Shown: positions 45,357 through 55,743, numbered from the stretch's first letter. The stretch is 64,000 nt of DNA from Bactrocera neohumeralis (GCF_024586455.1 NW_026089623.1:7970204-8034203); one strand, 5' to 3'. Notes: generated from the letters alone by a model not told the origin. Program-made: numbers and translations.

Positions 45357-45947
45357 TCTTCTTAATTGGCGTAGACACCGCTTACGCGATTATAGCCGAG
45401 TTAACAACAGCGCGCCAGTCGTTTCTTCTTTTCGCTGCGTGGCGCCAATTGGATATTCCAAGCGAAGCCAGGTCCTTCTCCACTTGGTCCTTCCAACGGA
45501 GTGGAGGTCTTCCTCTTCCTCTGCTTCCCCCGGCGGGTACTGCTTCGAATACTTTCAGAGCTGGAGTGTTTTCATCCATCCGGACAACATGACCTAGCCA
45601 GCGTAGCCGCTGTCTTTTAATTCGCTGAACTATGTCAATGTCGTCATATATCTCGTACAGCTCATCGTTCCATCGGATGCGATATTCGCCGTGGCCAATG
45701 CGCAAAGGACCATAAATCTTTCGCAGAATTTTTCTCTCGAAAACTCGTAACGTCGACTCATCGGTTGTTGTCATCGCCCAAGCCTCTGCATCATATAGTA
45801 GGACGGGAATTATGAGCGACTTATAGAGTTTAGCTTTTGTTCGTCGAGAGAGGACTTTACTTTTCAATTGCCTACTCAGTCCGAAGTTGGCAAGAGCAAT
45901 CCTGCGTTGGATTTCCAGGCTGACATTGTTGGTGGTGTTAATGCTGG
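45357..45947 (-). mobile_element. RTE LINE copy 3, 3' part, inserted in gypsy integrase
   Basis: The TTC-repeat tail at 45357 abuts the gypsy frame. Coding covers the last 190 residues of the RTE protein in one open frame: NTTNNVSLEIQRRIAL, RVFERKILRKIYGPLRIG, RLRWLGHVVRMDENTPAL, GGSRGRGRPPLRW and AVVNSAIIA. At 45948 it meets an RTE copy in the opposite direction. The gypsy sequence does not resume on the far side. Confidence 0.85.
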
Positions 45948-47962
45948 AGGATGGAGTTATGTGTAGAAGTTCACGCAAGTGAGGAAAGTTCTCTGATCGC
46001 CATTCACTTGGGAGTGGCCAGAAACGATTCTTTTACACACGGCTCAAGCAGCTCACTACTTGCGGTCTTTGACCAAGTATCCTCCGGGTAGCCAAAGAAC
46101 ATCCGTTTGAAGGCGAGCTAAAGAGAGAAGGCGAAACATCCCCTCCGCAGGGTTGTGCGCTGGGTCAGGGACCCGCCACGTACAAAACGTGTTGCACTTA
46201 CTACAGTGGCCATATGTAGGAGCGCGAATTCGGTGTGGGGTTAGTGGTGGGAGAGAGATTCTGTCGCCGAGTACTTTCATTCACCCCGGTGGATGAACGT
46301 CTAGCCACAATTCGCATCAAATCGCTCCGACGGAATAGATGGACGATGTGACCAAAGATGCCTTCTATGAGCGCTGGGAGCGCACCTATGAGAGCTGCCC
46401 CGCCACGATGTCAAAATCGTGCTTGGCGACTTTAACGCCAAGGTTGGCAAAGAAGGTATCTTTGGCACTACGGTCGGTAAATTCAGCCTCCACGACGAAA
46501 CATCCTCAAATGGGTTGAGGCTGATCGACTTCGCCGGGACCCGAAATATTGTTATCTGTAGTACTAGATTCCATCACCAGAAAATACATCAAGCTACCTG
46601 GCTGTCTCCGGATCGAAAAGCCACCAACCAGATCGATCATGTTGTGATAGACGGAAGACACGACTCCAGTGTTTTAGATGTGCGTGCGGACCACTACCTT
46701 GTGTCAGCCAAAACACGCACCTGCCTCTGTGCGCCAAAAAACGCACGTCAACAAGCACAAGGAAGGTTCGACGTCGAGAAGCTGCAATCACAACAGACAT
46801 CAGAACGATTTTCAACCCAACTTGCACTCCTGCTCTCTGAGAGCACTCGTCAACAACTCGGTATAAGGGAACTGTGGGACGGCATTTCAAACTCCTTACG
46901 TACAGCTGCAACCGAAACCATTGGTTTTCTGAAAATGCAAACAAACAGCTGGTACGAGAAGGAGTGCCGTGTTGCAGCGGAAAGAAAACAGACTGTGTAC
47001 CTCGCAACGTTACGATCGACCACAACACGTACGGAATGGGATAGATACCGAGAGTTGAAGAGGGAAGCGAGACGCATTTGCAGACATAAAAAGAAAGAGG
47101 CCGAAATGCGTGAGTATGAAGAGCTTGATAAGCTGGCCGAAAGGGGTAATGCTCAAAAATTCAACGAAAAAATGCGGCGGCTTACAAAAGGTTTCAAGAG
47201 CGCATTATACTCTTGTAGATCCCCCAAAAGTGATCTAGTCACCGATGCCCAGAGCATACTTAAATTATGGCGGGAACACTTCTCCAGCCTGCTGAATGGC
47301 AGTGAACGCACAACGCCAGGAGAAGGTGAACCCGATTCCCCAATCGATGACGATGGAGCAGACGTTCCATTACCCGACCATGAAGAAGTTCGAATAGCAA
47401 TTACCCGCCTGAAGAACAACAAAGCGGCGGGGCCGATGGATTAAAGTATTGTGTGAAAGATTAAAGTCCACCGTCAACCAACTGATTGGACCTAAAGTGT
47501 GGCTTTGGACCTGGCCAACCAACAACTGACCAGATATTCACCATGCGCCAAATCTTGGAAAAGACTCGTGAAAGAAGAATCGACACACACCATCTCTTTG
47601 TCGATTTCAAAGCTGCTTTCGACAGCACGAAAAGAAGTTGCCTTTATGCCAAGATGTCTGAATTTGGTATCCACGCAAAAGGAAAAAAATAGGATTGTGT
47701 AAGCTGACGTTGAGCAACACCAAAAGCTTCGTCAGGATCGGGAAGGACCTCGCTGAGCCGTTCGATACCAAAAGGGGTTTCAAACAAGGGGACTCCAAGT
47801 GAATCCAGGTCCATTCAGTTGGAAGGACCAGGTGGAGAAGGACGTGGAGCCGCTTGGAATACCCAATCGGCGCCACGTATCGTAAAGAAGAAACGACTGG
47901 CGCGCTGTTGTTAACTCGGCTATAATCGCGTAAGCGATATCTACGCCAGTAAAGAAGAAGAA
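45948..47962 (+). mobile_element. RTE LINE copy 4, with both ends but internal deletions
   Basis: It starts GGATGGAGTTATGTGTAG, the family 5' end, and finishes with the antisense of the TTC tail at 47962. The 2.0 kb length means large internal losses. One lies at 47443, where the reverse-transcriptase fingers are skipped. Another lies near 47795, where QGD jumps to the last 50 residues. The endonuclease and linker are well kept, but the palm with its Asp pair is gone. It looks like a nonautonomous RTE derivative. Confidence 0.8.
46419..47444 (+). CDS. RTE endonuclease-linker frame, partial
   Basis: A 341-residue open frame starting MLGDFNAKVGKEGIFG. The endonuclease second half shows DFAGTRNIVICSTRF, HQATWLSPD and NQIDHVVIDGRHDSSV, with the catalytic His pair region. 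The linker ESTRQQLGIRELWDGISNSL and a charged coiled-coil stretch (KREARRICRHKKKEAEMRE) follow. It ends at the deletion just after RLKNNKAAG, the first reverse-transcriptase motif. The upstream half of the endonuclease is frameshifted. It is not expected to act alone. Confidence 0.75.
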   Translation: MLGDFNAKVGKEGIFGTTVGKFSLHDETSSNGLRLIDFAGTRNIVICSTRFHHQKIHQATWLSPDRKATNQIDHVVIDGRHDSSVLDVRADHYLVSAKTRTCLCAPKNARQQAQGRFDVEKLQSQQTSERFSTQLALLLSESTRQQLGIRELWDGISNSLRTAATETIGFLKMQTNSWYEKECRVAAERKQTVYLATLRSTTTRTEWDRYRELKREARRICRHKKKEAEMREYEELDKLAERGNAQKFNEKMRRLTKGFKSALYSCRSPKSDLVTDAQSILKLWREHFSSLLNGSERTTPGEGEPDSPIDDDGADVPLPDHEEVRIAITRLKNNKAAGPMD

Positions 47963-47965
47963 AGA

Positions 47966-48440
47966 TTGATTGCTGTTTTCATAATCGAACATTCTTTTCT
48001 TTAACTACTCTTTTATTCCTAAACTTTTTTGGCAGATCATAACAGCTTCGCTCAGTAAATTTCTAAACATCAGATAGGGATTTTTTAATCCAGTTTCCCG
48101 ATATTCTTTTATCCATTCACAAAATGTGTGTAAATGCTCAAGAGCAATGCTTAAATGAATTTGTACTGCTTACCATAATTTACCACACATGTAAAGATAC
48201 GATAAATTGATTTTTTAAGCTTTCGATGCATTCAATTACTTTATCGAATTTCAATAATACGGCCGTTACTGCTTCGACTCTACTTTCCCATCTTGTGTCT
48301 GATAAAGGTTTCATAGTAAGTTTTAATTTGCCTTTTATTAAATCCCAGCGTTTGCTTGAACTTGAAATAAGCAGAAAACAAATTTTTCGTATCAACCCAA
48401 AAAAAATTTTTGCTGCCATAGATGAGTTCATTGATTCCAA
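47966..48440 (-). pseudogene. ZMYM1-like hAT transposase, downstream piece
   Basis: It reads KIFFGLIRKICFLLISSS, RWDLIKGKLK and MKPLSDTRWESRVEAV, a hallmark of ZMYM1-type hAT transposases. After a stop and an internal loss it continues with FCEWIKEYRETGLKNPY and RMFDYEN. The upstream half of the same gene lies at 50480-51600 on the same strand. The 2-kb gap between them holds a mariner and satellite-like DNA. It is cut at 47962 by the RTE. Confidence 0.78.
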
Positions 48441-48697
48441 CTAGTGGCACGCATCCGATTACTTTGGCGGTCGGGTAAAAAACTCGAATTTCAGTATAAA
48501 TGGGGTATGTTTGGATAAGGGAGCTTCTCCGGAGGAGATGTAGGACTTACAACGATTTTTCTTTGTTTGTATTTTCACGTGATTCTTTTTTCAATATTAA
48601 CAATAATAAAAAATACTTTCCAACATTTTTCAAGCTATAATGGAGTTGTGAACACTTTTTCCTAATACATATGTATATGTATAATATGTGATTTATA

Positions 48698-49668
48698 TCG
48701 GGTGATTTTTTAAGAGCTTGATAACTTTTTTTAAAAAAAAAACGCATAAAATTTGCAAAATCTCATCGGTTCTTTATTTGAAACGTTAGATTGGTTCATG
48801 ACATTTACTTTTTGAAGATAATTTCATTTAAATGTTGACCGCGGCTGCGTCTTAGGTGGTCCATTCGGAAAGTCCAATTTTGGGCAACTTTTTCGAGCAT
48901 TTCGGCCGGAATAGCCCGAATTTCTTCGGAAATGTTGTCTTCCAAAGCTGGAATAGTTGCTGGCTTATTTCTGTAGACTTTAGACTTGACGTAGCCCCAC
49001 AAAAATAGTCTAAAGGCGTTAAATCGCATGATCTTGGTGGCCAACTTACGGGTCCATTTCTTGAGATGAATTGTTCTCCGAAGTTTTCCCTCAAAATGGC
49101 CATAGAATCGCGAGCTGTGTGGCATGTAGCGCCATCTTGTTGAAACCACATGTCAACCAAGTTCAGTTCTTCCATTTTTGGCAACAAAAAGTTTGTTAGC
49201 ATCGAACGATAGCGATCGCCATTCACCGTAACGTTGCGTCCAACAGCATCTTTGAAAAAATACGGTCCAATGATTCCACCAGCGTACAAACCACACCAAA
49301 CAGTGCATTTTTCGGGATGCATGGGCAGTTCTTGAACGGCTTCTGGTTGCTCTTCACCCCAAATGCGGCAATTTTGCTTATTTACGTAACCATTCAACCA
49401 GAAATGAGCCTCATCGCTGAACAAAATTTGTCGATAAAAAAGCGGATTTTCTGCCAACTTTTCTAGGGCCCATTCACTGAAAATTTCTTGATTGGACTTT
49501 CCGAATGGACCACCTAAGACGCAGCCGCGGTCAACATTTAAATGAAATTATCTTCAAAAAGTAAATGTCATGAACCAATCTAACGTTTCAAATAAAGAAC
49601 CGATGAGATTTTGCAAATTTTATGCGTTTTTTTAAAAAAAGTTATCAAGCTCTTAAAAAATCACCCGA
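48698..49668 (-). mobile_element. Rosa-like mariner (DD41D) with inverted duplicate of its 3' end
   Basis: TA flanks at 48696-48697 and 49669-49670. Both ends start TCGGGTGATTTTTTAAGAG. The mirror arms extend about 180 bp (48698-48878 and 49491-49668), far beyond a normal mariner repeat, and include the last codons of the transposase. The N-terminal half of the gene is missing and an inverted copy of the 3' end stands in its place. The element is nonautonomous and can fold back. Confidence 0.83.
48805..49490 (-). pseudogene. Mariner DD41D transposase, C-terminal catalytic part
   Basis: It starts within the deletion joint at 49490 and reads LAENPLFYRQILFSDEAHFW (first Asp), then WCGLYAGGIIGPYFF, MWFQQDGATCHTA (second Asp) and CDLTPLDYF (third Asp). 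Forty-one residues separate the second and third Asp, the DD41D spacing known from rosa elements of tephritid flies. A frameshift near 49000 moves the end into FLWGYVKSKVY. The DNA-binding N-terminus is absent. Confidence 0.82.
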
Positions 49669-49735
49669 TATTTAATATACACAAATAAGTAAAACTCTAT
49701 GATAAGATTACTATATATGATTTATATCACATCGA

Positions 49736-49925
49736 GGTGACTGAATTACTTTCGCTTAGTACTCTCTTCTGTGTTGGGAAAATAACCCTGGTCGAACCAA
49801 TACCCAGGGTGACTGAAGTACTTTTGCGTAGTACTCCTTTCTGTGTCTGCGGCCTTCGGCTGCGCTTTAAAAAAATAATGCTGATCGAGCCAATACTTAG
49901 GGTGACTGAAGTACTTTTGCGTAGT
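49736..49925. repeat. Three-unit tandem repeat, uneven period
   Basis: GGTGACTGAA followed by TACTTT-GCGTAGTA begins at 49736, 49808 and 49901. The intervals are 72 and 93 bases. Each unit holds an imperfect palindrome AGTACTTTTGCGTAGTACT. It lies between the two pieces of the ZMYM1-like hAT gene. Noncoding; an open frame through it only mirrors the repeats. Confidence 0.7.
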
Positions 49926-50479
49926 ATTTCTTAAAAATCTACTTATTTTATTTCGTAATATTATTATTTAATATTACTTAGATGTTTATTAAATTTAAAT
50001 AAGAAAATATCCATATGCATGGAAAGATTGTTTATACTCATTTTAATTTGAAATATAATTTATAGATGCTTTTTTTTACAAGAACTAAGATTGCTAAAAA
50101 AAGAAAGAGGAATTATAGCGAAAAAGAGAAATTTCACACCATTATTTAGGTCACGATATTCAATATGAATTGATCATATTTGCTTATTATCATATGGCAG
50201 CGCTCCATTTCCTTATAATTGTTAGCACATAAATGATGCTCACTACGAGTGTAAAAGGTAATTTTTAAAATATAAATTTCTCACTTATAAAACCTGCAAA
50301 AAGTGTAAATTGTGAATTTGTTTAAATCTTTACAGTTTAATTAAATGAATTTGAAGTGAAAAATGTGTCAAAAGTGTGTTAAAGTAGTGAAATAGCTTGT
50401 TGAAATGTTCGAATTTTGGGAATTTTTAAACTTTAAAGTCGAATATCTCGTAAACTAAGCGTTTGCCGCACCTATGACT
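49926..50479. other. AT-rich noncoding stretch
   Basis: No gene, repeat or RNA structure that I can support. It separates satellite-like DNA from the hAT transposase piece. Confidence 0.4.
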
Positions 50480-51600
50480 CCTCTTTCCAACGGTACCTTC
50501 ATATCGCGCCATAGAAATCGGAATTGTGCCCAACTATGATAGCCACAAGTTGTGAAAAATGCTCTAGGATTAATATTCAATATTCGAGTTTTAACTCCAC
50601 TATTTACACCTACCATATTTGCATCATGGTCGTATTCCTAGCCACGGCAGTCTTGAACATTTAAGTCATATTTTTCATGTTCGACTATTGTGCCAGATGA
50701 CGTATCACAAAATCTTAAGATAACCGACATTTGTTCAACCCTACTACATTCTCTAGTGCAATGGGGCAAAGAAGAATAATACTTTACTTCTTTAACCTTA
50801 CGAATAATTTCATCGACAACTGTTTTTGACAACGATATGATCAAAGTGGTTTGTCACTAATGCGTTTCATGTGTTATCGTAAAGTGGGATCAAATTTTTA
50901 AATCAGTTTAATGAAATCTATGAAATTACCAGAATTCTTAATAACGTCACCTGTCTGGAGGGATTCTCTGTGACCTCTAAATGCAAGATTGTGCGATGAC
51001 AAAAAATTAATTATGTCTATTATTCTCTCTAAAAAGTTGTGCCAATGTTTTTGAGATTCACGTATCAGCTTTTCGTTTTCTTGGTCTATCGTTTTGCCTT
51101 TCTCTAACATTAACCATTGGAACATATGTGCCATATGTTCTTTGGTATTCTCATGTCTATGTAAAACGCTACTTATGTAAATGTTTCCCAACACAACACC
51201 TTCTTGCACCACCTGACCTTGTGAATTGCCAAATAGTCTGTATGAAAAACAGTAAATTTTATTTTGGGAATTGGAATAAACTAAACAGCGACTATGTTGA
51301 GTTTCACCATTATTTAGTCTTCTCAAGAAATAGAAATTGGAAAAGTGTGTGTGATCATCACCTTTGATATTATTCATCACCGCTATTACGTTAATTTGCT
51401 ATGTGGGTCCGCTTTGAACTATATCACGACGCTGTGAATCCGTTATGGAAAACGTCCAAAATCACGGATCCCAATTATCAAATACTTGCTGAGCTATAGC
51501 ACTGGCATCGTCGCTGCGAATTGGAGAATCTATGTATGTCAATCTGTTCTTCTCGATTGCTTGATGACAGCACAAGAGTTTCAGCGTCAAATTTTGATTG
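50480..51600 (-). pseudogene. ZMYM1-like hAT transposase, upstream piece
   Basis: Reading down from 51590: a TTF-type zinc-finger zone with RLNNGETQHSRCLVYS and KIYCFSYRLFGNSQG, then KHWHNFLERIIDII and SHNLAFRGHRESL. Next comes the first catalytic region KEVKYYSSLPHCT and VEQMSVILRF, then LNVQDCRG and DHDANMVGVNSGVKTR, and CGYHS near 50530. Stops at about 51465, 50895 and 50640 make it a pseudogene. It aligns head to tail with 47966-48440. Confidence 0.8.
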
Positions 51601-51607
51601 GCTAGAG

Positions 51608-52501
51608 CAGGGATGGGAACAATTTTAACCCGCAAAGTTAGCAAAGTGCGAACGAGGGCTAGATGAGGGGAATATCAGTTTACAGAGAGAAGGGTATAAA
51701 AAGTTGCGAAAAAAATCCATTACATTCCCACGAAACTTGATGTTCATCACAGAATGCAGGGATAATGGGATGCCTAACTTATTCCAGTGTGAGAGCGCCT
51801 CAAAATAAGCGTTTTTTATAACATTTTCTGTTGTGGCCAGATCGAACAAAATAAGAATTTTTGGGCATTTAAATTAAAATATCTAACATTTATTACGATT
51901 GCAAATTATTATATATTGGACTATACAAATTGCAAAACTTTTCATGAAATATATTTAAATTTTGCATTTTTATGATTTTCATTGTTTCACATTTTTTATT
52001 AGTGATCTTGATCGGCGGAAACAAATTCCTCCGTTCACATATATTTTGGTATAATTCCAATCTGGCCGTTCCAGTCATTCCAATTGCAAAACATCAAAAC
52101 CTTCCCAATCCAGTCAACTGTCAAAGTTCGGTAGGTGAGCGGCTCTTACATTTCCAGTGACAGGAGAGTTGATCAACTCTTTATCTCTGGCAGAATGGTT
52201 GCGGCAATACTGACATTGTACGCAAATTACAGAGCGGATATTTACTTCATATTGGAACTGTACAGTTGTGTGAACCAAACGATGTAAAAATATTTTGAAG
52301 GTTTTAGAGTTTCGCATTAATATTTGTTTTTATTCACTTTTGTATGGTGCGAAATTCTAATCACTGTTAGGAAAAAATTATATAAGTTATACCCATCTAA
52401 AAACAATTTTATTTAATAAGAAAACAGCACATTTTAAAACTTCACAATATTTAATGGTCGTTCCTATCTTTTCACACCACTGTATATGTGATAGAACCCT
52501 G
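51608..52501. mobile_element. hAT-like MITE R2, copy 2 (interrupted)
   Basis: The two parts, 51608-51756 and 52190-52501, match 39277-39718 in order. It starts CAGGGATGGGAACA and ends GATAGAACCCTG, so both ends read CAGGG inward. The 433-bp insert between the parts is another MITE. No coding frame is seen. Confidence 0.7.
51757..52189. mobile_element. hAT MITE nested in R2, with 8-bp target duplication
   Basis: The terminal repeats are CAGGGATAATGGGATG on the left and CAGAGATAAAGAGTTG read inward from 52189. Flanks are ACAGAATG (51749-51756) and GCAGAATG (52190-52197), an 8-bp duplication with one change. The empty site is seen at 39277-39718. The left third matches 7136-7300 and 11893-12059. 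Noncoding. Confidence 0.82.
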
Positions 52502-53096
52502 CAAGACGGGTAGTTGTTAGCAAACGTGTAAGCGAGTTGTTATTGTTCACTTTTGCATTCGTTAAAATATTTGTTACTTTTGTTCAGAGAGTGGGAAAAA
52601 AGTAACACATAGCTATTTAATGTTCAATGGTTATCTCGCTCTAACCAATGGCAAATATCGCATGCTGCCTTGTTCTAATAGAATACATACATTTGTTAGC
52701 AAATCTCTTCACAGTATGTTACGGGTAACAAATTCTTTCGTTAGCGCAAAGCTTACCTATGTGTTATGGATAACAAAAAGTATTTGTTACCCGAATATCT
52801 GTTAGTGTTATTATTTTGGTTATCAGTTTGTTACCTTTAACATGTAATCATGTTAGCAGGAACAAGCATTTCTGTTACCCATTTGTTACTTCTAGCAAAT
52901 TCAATTATTTTAAATAAAAGTCATTTTTTTTTAATTATTTTGCTTTATTTAATAATAAAATCAAAATCAGATATTAATTAAATTAATAATATGCCTATTA
53001 TTATTGCATTCGGCAGAAAAATTATATACAAGTTATTTGAGTATAAAAATTATAATTGTAAAAATTCATATTTTTAAAAGTAAAATTAGACACTTC
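52502..53096. other. Noncoding DNA rich in GTTAC/GTTAGC words
   Basis: From 52510 to 52905 the words TTGTTAC, GTTAGC and GTAACA recur on both strands without a fixed period. The cause is unknown. On the minus strand this region would lie downstream of the small spliced gene at 53235. Confidence 0.45.
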
Positions 53097-53216
53097 AACT
53101 TAGAACTAATATATACAACTTAAAACTAATATGTACAACTTAAAACTAATATTTACAACTTAAAACTAATGTGTACAACTTAAAACTAATATTTACAACT
53201 TAAAACTAATATATAT
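53097..53216. repeat. Six tandem 20-bp repeats
   Basis: Six units of AACTTAAAACTAATATTTAC (consensus) start at 53097, 53117, 53137, 53157, 53177 and 53197. Differences fall mainly in the last six bases. It begins 18 bases past the stop codon of the spliced gene, so it would be in its 3' UTR if that gene is real. Confidence 0.9.
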
Positions 53217-53234
53217 AGGTAATAATAATAAAAC

Positions 53235-53658
53235 TTATATTGGTTTAGCCCTTAGTTTATGTTTCTTCTGTTTAAAACGATTGTGGCTTAAGGCCACAAA
53301 TCTCCGGAGCTCCCCACATATACTGCTTTTATCCTTGTCAGGAAATATATCTATATATATCTGGATTATATCTGAAAAACATAAATGTATTTTTATAAAG
53401 CAAATACTAATATATTTATATATTAATACAATATACCTGCATGGCCGCCAGACGATGGTGACGGTACCACAATTTGTGATGATTCTACTGGAGGAGCGCA
53501 AACGAGAGTGAAATATATTTTTTTAAACACTTTATCTGTAAAAAAATATTATTAAAAAATTAATAATATTTATGTTCAATACAACCTCTATGGGGGCTCA
53601 ACGGTTGTGAGCATTCCACTTTGGAATCCATTTCTTCCACGGGGTCATCGAAATTCAT
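53235..53658 (-). CDS. Small three-exon gene, function unknown
   Basis: Exons 53658-53586, 53535-53437 and 53371-53235 add to 309 nt: 103 codons including the stop, with phases matching at both joins. The introns are 50 and 65 bp with GT-AG borders and AT-rich bodies, typical of flies. The protein begins MNFDDPVEEMDSKVEC, has a hydrophobic FTLVCAPPVE stretch and ends with a basic tail (KQKKHKLRAKPI). A possible acceptor (TTTTCATAG) just before the ATG suggests it may be the end of a longer gene. No family recognised, and no transposon ends seen around it. It could be a host gene or an unknown element's gene. Confidence 0.55.
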
Positions 53659-53659
53659 T

Positions 53660-54080
53660 CTATGAAAAATCATAAAAAAGGTGATGAATGAGTGGAACTA
53701 AAAAAATTTTATCGTCTATAGGTATGGAAAAATACTTATATTTAATATCTAACCTACTTAAAACTACCTCATTTTCTGAAACTTTACCTACAAGTAAGCC
53801 TAAATCTGCAGACTATATAAATAGTTTAAAAAATTTAAAATGTAAATATTTTTTTGAAAGGACACTCCTCGTTTGCTTGAAGCAAGCTTGAAAATGTTTA
53901 ATTTTAATTTTAATTTAATTTTTAAAATCCAGGTTCGGAGCGAAAATGCGTATATGTATATTCGAACTATGTTCACATTTATTTATTATGAAACACGAAT
54001 GTTGTTTTTATTTTAAACAATTTTAGATATTATGCATACGAACAGATATCTTGGACGAACAAATGAACATTTTTAGTTAT
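53660..54080. other. Noncoding or undetermined stretch upstream of the spliced gene
   Basis: Frames are open on both strands between 53688 and 53891 but without recognised motifs. It might hold an upstream exon of the minus-strand gene (SADLGLLVGKVSENEVV is one candidate). From 53892 on it is AT-rich. Confidence 0.3.
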
Positions 54081-54405
54081 AGAGGAGGTTCTCCAGTTCA
54101 AGAATATATATGGTTATAACCGCGGTAATATTCGAGATATTTGCGTTTAAAGCTGAAAATGACCACTATTTGAAGAATGTATTTTTCGAATTAAAGTAAA
54201 TTTTACACTTATATTTCGCATTTTTATGTCCACTAGCACTTCACTAATTCGTGTGAAATTTTTTTTAATATTAAACTTATTGTTGAACTATATTTATTTA
54301 ACATCAACTAAAGGATTGCAATATTGATCTGGAGAACCTCCTCTCTCCGACCATACCCATTTTATTCCCGAAATCCTGGACCGGTATTCTAAAGTCGACA
54401 CAATT
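54081..54405. mobile_element. MITE related to that at 5236
   Basis: AGAGGAGGTTCTCCAG at 54081-54096 is mirrored at 54329-54344. Past it, 54370-54405 matches in inverse the 5236 MITE end (TTTAGAATA and GGATTTCGGGAATAAAAT). The interior shares GATATTTGCGTTTAAAGCTG with 5310-5330. The outer left counterpart of the 54405 end was not found. Noncoding. Confidence 0.6.
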
Positions 54406-55075
54406 AGAATTGTAACCGCACAATTCGTTTCAGTTTAGATTTTAAATTTTTTACGTTTACTCTTGTATATATGTATATACATATATATGTAGATATAACG
54501 CACAAATTACATATTTATTACATATTTACATTATTACAAATTACATATTTCAAAAAAATGCACAATCTATGACAACTATTTGAATTAAATATGCACTATT
54601 TAACTTTAATATTCTAAAACTTACTCTCTTATTTGTTTTTTATACGCAATATTCTCCAAATGTTCCAAATGATTTCCGCAATATTAAAATTTTAAATTAT
54701 ACACAGAACATTCAATTCACATTGCTTACCTTTTTCTCCTTGTTAAGCTTTTTCGTTTCCTCTATATAAAAGAAATTAATTATATATATATATATATGTA
54801 ATAGAAATTAATTATAAAATATCAAATTATTAAGTAACGAACTTACCTCTTTAAAATCCAAAATAAACTGGGCCTTTCGTATTCGTCTTCTTGAAAAATT
54901 GGTTATTCGTCTTTCCTATTCTAGCAAGTTAACATTACAATATGTTTAGAATGTCGATAGTTTTTCTCTATTTTACTTAGGTATTCTCCCATTCAATTGA
55001 AAATTCCAGGAAATGTAACAGTGTTAGTGAACAGCTGAAAATGTTTCAGTGTGTTTGTGCAATCTGTTAGTTTGC
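54406..55075. other. AT-rich noncoding DNA
   Basis: It contains TATATG microsatellite runs at 54465-54495 and 54778-54800. No coding frame or RNA gene is supported. Confidence 0.45.
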
Positions 55076-55743
55076 GATTACATGAGGCAACTTTAGTTGC
55101 TAATTCTCGGGCGATTCTCTTTTGCTGTCGCCCATTACCTTCACACGAGCAACTTGTGTTGCGCAACTCTGCTCGAGTTTTTTTCTCATTCTCTTTCACT
55201 TTACTTTAACCCATTGTCTACTCTTTACTTTAACCCATTTTCGCTTCTTTTTCCTTATAGGTATTTGGGCCACTCTATCACATATATTAATCAGCTCTGT
55301 CAATTAAGAAATACATTTTATATATTAAAACAAAGATATATCACCCTTTTTACTATCGTCTAAATCCATTTGTATGGCTTCCTCCATACATTTCACAATA
55401 TCTTTAATTAATTCGATTTTTTCGTCATACTCCATTTTCTAAAATATTTATATTATATTATGTATATTTGTATACATATTTGCAAATTACTTACCAAAAG
55501 ATGAAATTAAATTTTTTAAATACATTCAAAATATTAATTTCAAAAAAATATACGCAAATGCAACTATGTACTACGAAAGAAAGAACACGAATGCCGAAAA
55601 ACGTCGCAGCGAACTGCTACGAATAAGAACACAAAGCGAGTTGCTGAACACTGGAAACTCGGCGCGATTCCCCTCTCCTCGTCGACCCCTCGCCTATAAA
55701 CCAAGAGTTGCCGCAACAAAAGTTGCCTCGTGTGATAAGGCTC
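55076..55743. mobile_element. MITE-like element with about 25-bp inverted ends
   Basis: ATTACATGAGGCAACTTTAG near 55077 is mirrored by the inverse ATCACACGAGGCAACTTTTG near 55740. The interior has no long coding frame. Target duplication not resolved, so the edges are approximate. Superfamily not assigned. Confidence 0.5.

Noticed and set aside
46056..46280. Minus-strand frame within the RTE 5' UTR, also seen at 14473-14703
   Set aside because: It recurs only because the RTE 5' UTR recurs, and it is antisense to the element.
45357..47962. Single twin-primed RTE insertion
   Set aside because: Both arms contain the RTE 3' end, which twin priming would not duplicate.
49737..49934. Plus-strand frame of 65 codons with repeated VTEVLLRS
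   Set aside because: It only mirrors the three-unit DNA repeat; no family or start signal.
53097..53216. Six evenly spaced repeats that could suggest a CRISPR array
   Set aside because: The units abut without spacers, and the context is an animal genome.
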